From the NCBI GenBank assembly GCA_030656145.1, contig JAUSOF010000061.1, positions 1 to 44,768 of the forward strand: DNA of 44,768 nt, read 5' to 3'. The notes beneath the pieces are model-generated. The model worked only from the letters and a program-made list of their open reading frames with translations. It was not told where the DNA came from and did no database searches. Source of the stretch: Pseudomonas sp. (lineage in GTDB: Bacteria > Pseudomonadota > Gammaproteobacteria > Pseudomonadales > Pseudomonadaceae). The position numbers and the translations under genes were made by a program. This document shows, piece by piece, positions 41,562 to 44,768 of this stretch (its first letter is position 1; each line of letters opens with the position of its first letter).

Positions 41562-42536
41562 TTAGTCATTAAGCGCGCCGCCACAACTGGAGCCTTGCCC
41601 GGCGGTGCAGGCGTAACAGTGATCACGGGTGACGATGGGGTTGCCATCAAGGTTGGCGCCCAGCAGATCGCGCAGGTGCGGCCGATCCCGGCCGATCACC
41701 TCAGGCAGCACCAGCGGCAAGTCGAGCATCTGGTTAAAGTCACAGTCGTACAGGTAGCCCTGCCAGTCGACGCTGACCAGGCTGCGACACATCAGCGGCT
41801 CGAGGTTTTCCGGGCGGTAGCTGTCGCGCAACAACTGCATATAACTGTTGAACTGGCCCTTGCTGACCAAGGTGCTACCGAAACGCGCGATCGGCTGGTT
41901 GGTGATGGTCAGCAGGTTGTTGAAGACAATGCCGAAGTCTTCGGCCAGGTGACGTTTGTAATCGGCCTCCAGCTGCGCTTGCGCAGGGGGCAGGCTGGCG
42001 CCTTGCGGGTTGTACACCAGATTCAGAATCAAGCCGCTGCCTTGCATGCCGTAGCCCAGTTTATTGAGCATCTGCAGGCCGACGATACTGGCGTCGAACA
42101 CGCCATCGCCGCGCTGCTTATCGACGTTATCGCGCGAGTAGCAGGGTAAGGAGGCGCTGACTTCCACCCCCTGATCGGCAAGAAACTGCGCCAGATCCTC
42201 ATAGCCCGGCTCACTCAGAATGGTCAGGTTGCAGCGGTCGATCACCCGCAGGCCTTCACGGCGCGCATGCAGCACGAGCTCACGAAAACGCGGATGCATT
42301 TCCGGCGCGCCGCCGGTGAGGTCGAGGGTGCGCACGGAATGGGCGTCGATCACCTGATGCAACAGCGCCAGACTCTCATCGGTCATCGCTTCGGTGCGCG
42401 TCGGCCCGGCATTCACGTGGCAATGCAGGCAGCGCTGGTTGCAGCGGTAGGTCAGGTTGATCTGCAGCGCTTCCAGTTGGCCACGGCGAATTGCCGGAAA
42501 GGCCAGTTGGTCGAGCAAAGGCAGCATGGCGTGCAC
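41562..42536 (-). CDS. arsS: ArsS-like radical SAM protein (DUF3641)
   Basis: A 324-residue radical SAM enzyme of the ArsS family, proposed to add the 5'-deoxyadenosyl group in arsenosugar synthesis. The [4Fe-4S] ligands are Cys32, Cys36 and Cys39 in YRCNQRCLHCHVNAGP. A GGAPEMHP segment and a cysteine-rich C-terminal DUF3641 part follow (CRSLV, YDCDFNQML, HCYACTAGQGSSCGG). Some family members have selenocysteine; here all are cysteine codons and the gene ends TAA. The start is a GTG at 42536, 6 bases after AAGGAG; the frame extends to 42740 without similarity. No arsM is in view, so its substrate here is open. Confidence 0.85.
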   Translation of the reverse strand: MHAMLPLLDQLAFPAIRRGQLEALQINLTYRCNQRCLHCHVNAGPTRTEAMTDESLALLHQVIDAHSVRTLDLTGGAPEMHPRFRELVLHARREGLRVIDRCNLTILSEPGYEDLAQFLADQGVEVSASLPCYSRDNVDKQRGDGVFDASIVGLQMLNKLGYGMQGSGLILNLVYNPQGASLPPAQAQLEADYKRHLAEDFGIVFNNLLTITNQPIARFGSTLVSKGQFNSYMQLLRDSYRPENLEPLMCRSLVSVDWQGYLYDCDFNQMLDLPLVLPEVIGRDRPHLRDLLGANLDGNPIVTRDHCYACTAGQGSSCGGALND

Positions 42537-42844
42537 GGGTGACTCCTTGGCGGGCGACTGCCGATAGGGCATCCGACTTTGGGTACGAACTATAGAGACA
42601 GACCGGGGCTTTTTGTTACGACGCCATTGATACGAATTATGAGCAAAAAACTGTAGACCCCTAAATCTGTCGACAGCGACGCGGTCCGGGCCTGCATACG
42701 CAGTGAAATCGGCCGCTGACACCGTCGTATGGGTAGCCACTTTATAGTACGAAGGCTCAATATTTATTGGCTGTGACCGAGATAAGATAGGCGCCCCATG
42801 CGTACAGACCTCAATACCCTTGGTCTTCAGGAGCAGTAACCATC
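42537..42844. promoter_or_regulatory. Divergent control region of the arsS operon and CZB chemoreceptor
   Basis: This 308-base gap is richer in A and T than its surroundings. It holds the near-identical 10-mers TACGAACTAT (42584-42593) and TACGAATTAT (42631-42640), 47 bases apart, and a third TACGAA at 42748. Read leftward these are ATAGTTCGTA and ATAATTCGTA, upstream of arsS. They may be regulator sites or -10 elements; no confident promoter pair was found. The AGGAGCAG site before 42845 serves the chemoreceptor. Confidence 0.45.
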
Positions 42845-43927
42845 ATGTTTGACCGCAAATGGCGTTTGCGTTGTGAAAGCCTTGAACAGGAAGTCCGTCG
42901 TCTGGAGCAGGACAAGCTTGCCACACAGCGTGAGCTGGTTGAGCTACGTGCCTTTCAGCAGCAGACTCAGCTTGATAGTAATGAACTGAACCGCGTAACC
43001 CGCTATGAGCATGAACTGCATGGCAAGCTTGCCCGCTTCGAGGATTCTCTGCAGCAAACCCGCGATGGCGTAGTCCAGCAAGCTGAACGGCTTGGCCATG
43101 AGGTCGAAAAACTCAACCAGAACAGCGGCATCTTTCAGGAAACCTCTGCGCTACTGGCGGGCTTCTCCGACTCGCTGGGCAGCATGGCTGAGCAGGGCGT
43201 AAGCAGTGTCGAGAGCGTCAACCTGCTGCAACAACGGGTCAGCGAAATCAGCCGAATCGTCGAACTGATCAAGGCGATTTCCGACCAGACCAATTTGCTC
43301 GCGCTGAATGCGGCGATTGAAGCTGCCCGAGCCGGTGAACAGGGTCGTGGTTTTGCCGTGGTGGCCGATGAGGTACGCGCACTGGCCCAGCGTACCAGCC
43401 AGGCCACCCAGGAAATCAGCGCCTTGGTGGGCAGTATCAACCAGGAAACAGACAGCGCAAGCCGCTCCACCAGCAGCCTGTCCAGCGAAGCGACGCGTCT
43501 GTCCACGGACGTTGCACGCTCAGCACAGACCCTGGATGAGATGGTCGTACTCGGCGAACACATGAGTCAGCTGATCGAAAACATCGCCCTGGGCTCGTTC
43601 TGTGAGGCGGTCAAGCTCGACCATCTGCTGTTCAAGCTAACCGTGTACCAGCGCCTGTTCCTGCATGACAACAATACCCAATTGAGCACTCACACCACCT
43701 GCCGCCTGGGGCAGTGGTACCAGAACAGTGGAACCACGCAGTTGTATGGCAAACAGCGCAGCTTCCAGCAACTGGATACGCCGCATAAGACGGTGCATGA
43801 GCGCGCTCACGAAGCACTGGAATCTGCTCAGCAGCGGGATTGGAACAAGGTACTGCGCGCGGTCACCGAGATGGAGAAGGCCAGCATGGAAGTCAACTCA
43901 CTGATCGCCGAACTGGCCCATCAATAA
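42845..43927 (+). CDS. Soluble methyl-accepting chemotaxis protein with zinc-binding CZB domain
   Basis: A 360-residue cytosolic chemoreceptor without membrane helices. An N-terminal coiled coil (about 5-95) leads into the signalling hairpin ([20 protein letters not shown], residues 149-168, then [13 protein letters not shown]). The C-terminal CZB domain (about 250-358) shows likely zinc ligands His260, Cys286 ([10 protein letters not shown]) and His314 or His318 ([11 protein letters not shown]). CZB receptors such as TlpD sense zinc state or oxidants through the zinc-bound cysteine. It is divergent from the arsS operon, which suggests, without proving, a shared redox or metal signal. Confidence 0.92.
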   Translation: MFDRKWRLRCESLEQEVRRLEQDKLATQRELVELRAFQQQTQLDSNELNRVTRYEHELHGKLARFEDSLQQTRDGVVQQAERLGHEVEKLNQNSGIFQETSALLAGFSDSLGSMAEQGVSSVESVNLLQQRVSEISRIVELIKAISDQTNLLALNAAIEAARAGEQGRGFAVVADEVRALAQRTSQATQEISALVGSINQETDSASRSTSSLSSEATRLSTDVARSAQTLDEMVVLGEHMSQLIENIALGSFCEAVKLDHLLFKLTVYQRLFLHDNNTQLSTHTTCRLGQWYQNSGTTQLYGKQRSFQQLDTPHKTVHERAHEALESAQQRDWNKVLRAVTEMEKASMEVNSLIAELAHQ

Positions 43928-43987
43928 GCACCCAGTCACCTCAGGCCGCCACTGCATCGCAATGTCCGAGGAGCAGCGGGCCATATA

Positions 43988-44011
43988 CAAAAGGCCCGCT
44001 TGCGCGGGCCT
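43988..44011 (-). terminator. Rho-independent terminator of gabT
   Basis: AGGCCCGC and GCGGGCCT form an 8-base stem with a 4-base loop (43992-44011); on the minus strand it is followed by TTTTG. It lies 45 bases past the gabT stop and can also end the chemoreceptor transcript. Confidence 0.75.
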
Positions 44012-44055
44012 CAGTCAAACGCCCAACATACTGGGCCGTGGGTTTTTCACTCGGG

Positions 44056-44768
44056 TCAAGCCAGCTCGTCGAAGCACTCGGCGATGATCGCCAGGCCACG
44101 GTCGAGCAGGGCATCTTCGGCGGTCAGCGGTACCAACACCCGCAACACGTTGCCGTAGGTGCCGCAGGACAGCAGGATCAAGCCCTTGTCGCGCGCCTTG
44201 GCGACGATCTGCCCGGTCAGGGCAGCGTTGGGTTTGTGCAGATCACCGTCCTCACACAGCTCCATGGCGATCATCGCACCAAGGGCGCGCACCTCGCCGA
44301 TCGCCTTGTGCTTGGCCTGGATGGCCTTGAGGCCTGTGACCAGACGCTCGCCGACTGCCTTGCAGCGGTCCAGCAGCTTTTCTTCCTCGAACACTTCCAT
44401 CACCGCCAGGGCAGCGGCGCAGGCAATCGGGCTACCCGCGTAGGTGCCGCCCAAGCCGCCCGGAGCGATGGCGTCCATGTATTCGGCCTTGCCGCAAACG
44501 CCCGCCACCGGGAAACCGCCGGCGATGGATTTGGCGAAGGTGGTCAGGTCGGCAGCGACGCCCATCTGTTCCATGGCGAAGAAGGTGCCGGTACGCCCGG
44601 CGCCGGTCTGCACTTCGTCAGCGATCAGGAGGATGCCGTGCTGGTCGCAGAGGGCGCGCAGGCGCTGCATGAATGCTTTCGGCGCGACGTAGAAACCGCC
44701 CTCGCCCTGCACCGGCTCGATGATGATCGCGGCAATGTCGCGCGGCTCGGCATCGTTCTTGAACACCC
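44056..44768 (-). CDS. gabT: 4-aminobutyrate aminotransferase (partial, N-terminus beyond window)
   Basis: The C-terminal part of a class III PLP aminotransferase, cut by the window edge; about 236 residues are present. GabT converts 4-aminobutyrate and 2-oxoglutarate to succinate semialdehyde and glutamate. Visible features are IIIEPVQGEGGFYVAP, LLIADEVQTGAGRTGTFFAMEQ with the PLP aspartate, and the Schiff-base lysine in TFAKSIAGGFPVAG. The end (LSCGTYGNVLRVLVPLT) is typical of GabT. It fits the polyamine-to-GABA route suggested by the gamma-glutamylpolyamine genes at 29951-32724. A related aminotransferase (such as 5-aminovalerate specific) is possible. Confidence 0.92.
   Translation of the reverse strand, partial: VFKNDAEPRDIAAIIIEPVQGEGGFYVAPKAFMQRLRALCDQHGILLIADEVQTGAGRTGTFFAMEQMGVAADLTTFAKSIAGGFPVAGVCGKAEYMDAIAPGGLGGTYAGSPIACAAALAVMEVFEEEKLLDRCKAVGERLVTGLKAIQAKHKAIGEVRALGAMIAMELCEDGDLHKPNAALTGQIVAKARDKGLILLSCGTYGNVLRVLVPLTAEDALLDRGLAIIAECFDELA

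Noticed and set aside
41562..41620. Possible selenocysteine codon in the ArsS-like protein
   Set aside because: All relevant positions are cysteine codons and the frame ends in TAA; no in-frame TGA was seen.

Overview
The window is chromosomal DNA of a Pseudomonas, most likely from the P. aeruginosa / alcaligenes / mendocina side of the genus. It is GC-rich, and from memory its gene order (thyA-lgt, ptsP-rppH, ilvA, rpiA, carP/carO, D2HGDH-serA, oscA-sbp-cysTWA, gabT) follows the PAO1 stretch around PA0342 to PA0266. No rRNA, tRNA, CRISPR array, prophage or intact insertion sequence was seen. The accessory character comes from inserted cassettes (mod operon, polyamine genes, a redox/ArsS operon) and many short dispersed repeats between genes.

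Layout. 1-4200: tandem copies of the thyA tail, thyA-lgt, a TSUP permease, an NRDE protein, and a second tandem repeat at the ptsP 3' end. 4200-10740: ptsP-rppH, divergent from a HAD phosphatase; ilvA with a small membrane protein gene; rpiA. 10868-14189: two CarP-like beta-propeller genes flanking a CarO-like OB-fold gene, then an FAH-family hydrolase. 14370-17230: D-2-hydroxyglutarate dehydrogenase divergent from serA around a 30-bp near-perfect palindrome. SerA makes D-2-hydroxyglutarate as a by-product and the dehydrogenase removes it. 17494-22354: gltS, a methyltransferase, and modABC behind a ModE-type operator. 22462-27434: a serine hydrolase, then the sulfur-starvation block oscA, sbp and cysTWA. 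27688-32724: an unknown exported protein, an Mpo1-like protein divergent from a Crp/Fnr regulator, and a gamma-glutamyl-polyamine oxidase/ligase pair. 33297-43927: a chemoreceptor, a compact six-gene leftward operon (arsS-like radical SAM, Na+/solute symporter, divergent metallophosphatase, VTT-flavoprotein fusion, DUF3047, SelD-N-terminus-like flavoprotein) and a divergent soluble CZB chemoreceptor. The right edge cuts gabT.

The two most notable signals are these. (1) An unannotated 21-codon leader ORF with a Cys-Ser-Cys motif lies before sbp. It is followed at once by a sequence complementary to the sbp Shine-Dalgarno, which looks like translational attenuation of sulfate uptake. (2) The ArsS-like operon has no arsM in view, which suggests an undescribed membrane redox pathway. 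Repeats are also prominent: a GTAGGGTGCGC palindrome family at seven sites, a second palindrome family that includes the thyA-tail duplication, and a third hairpin family at three sites.
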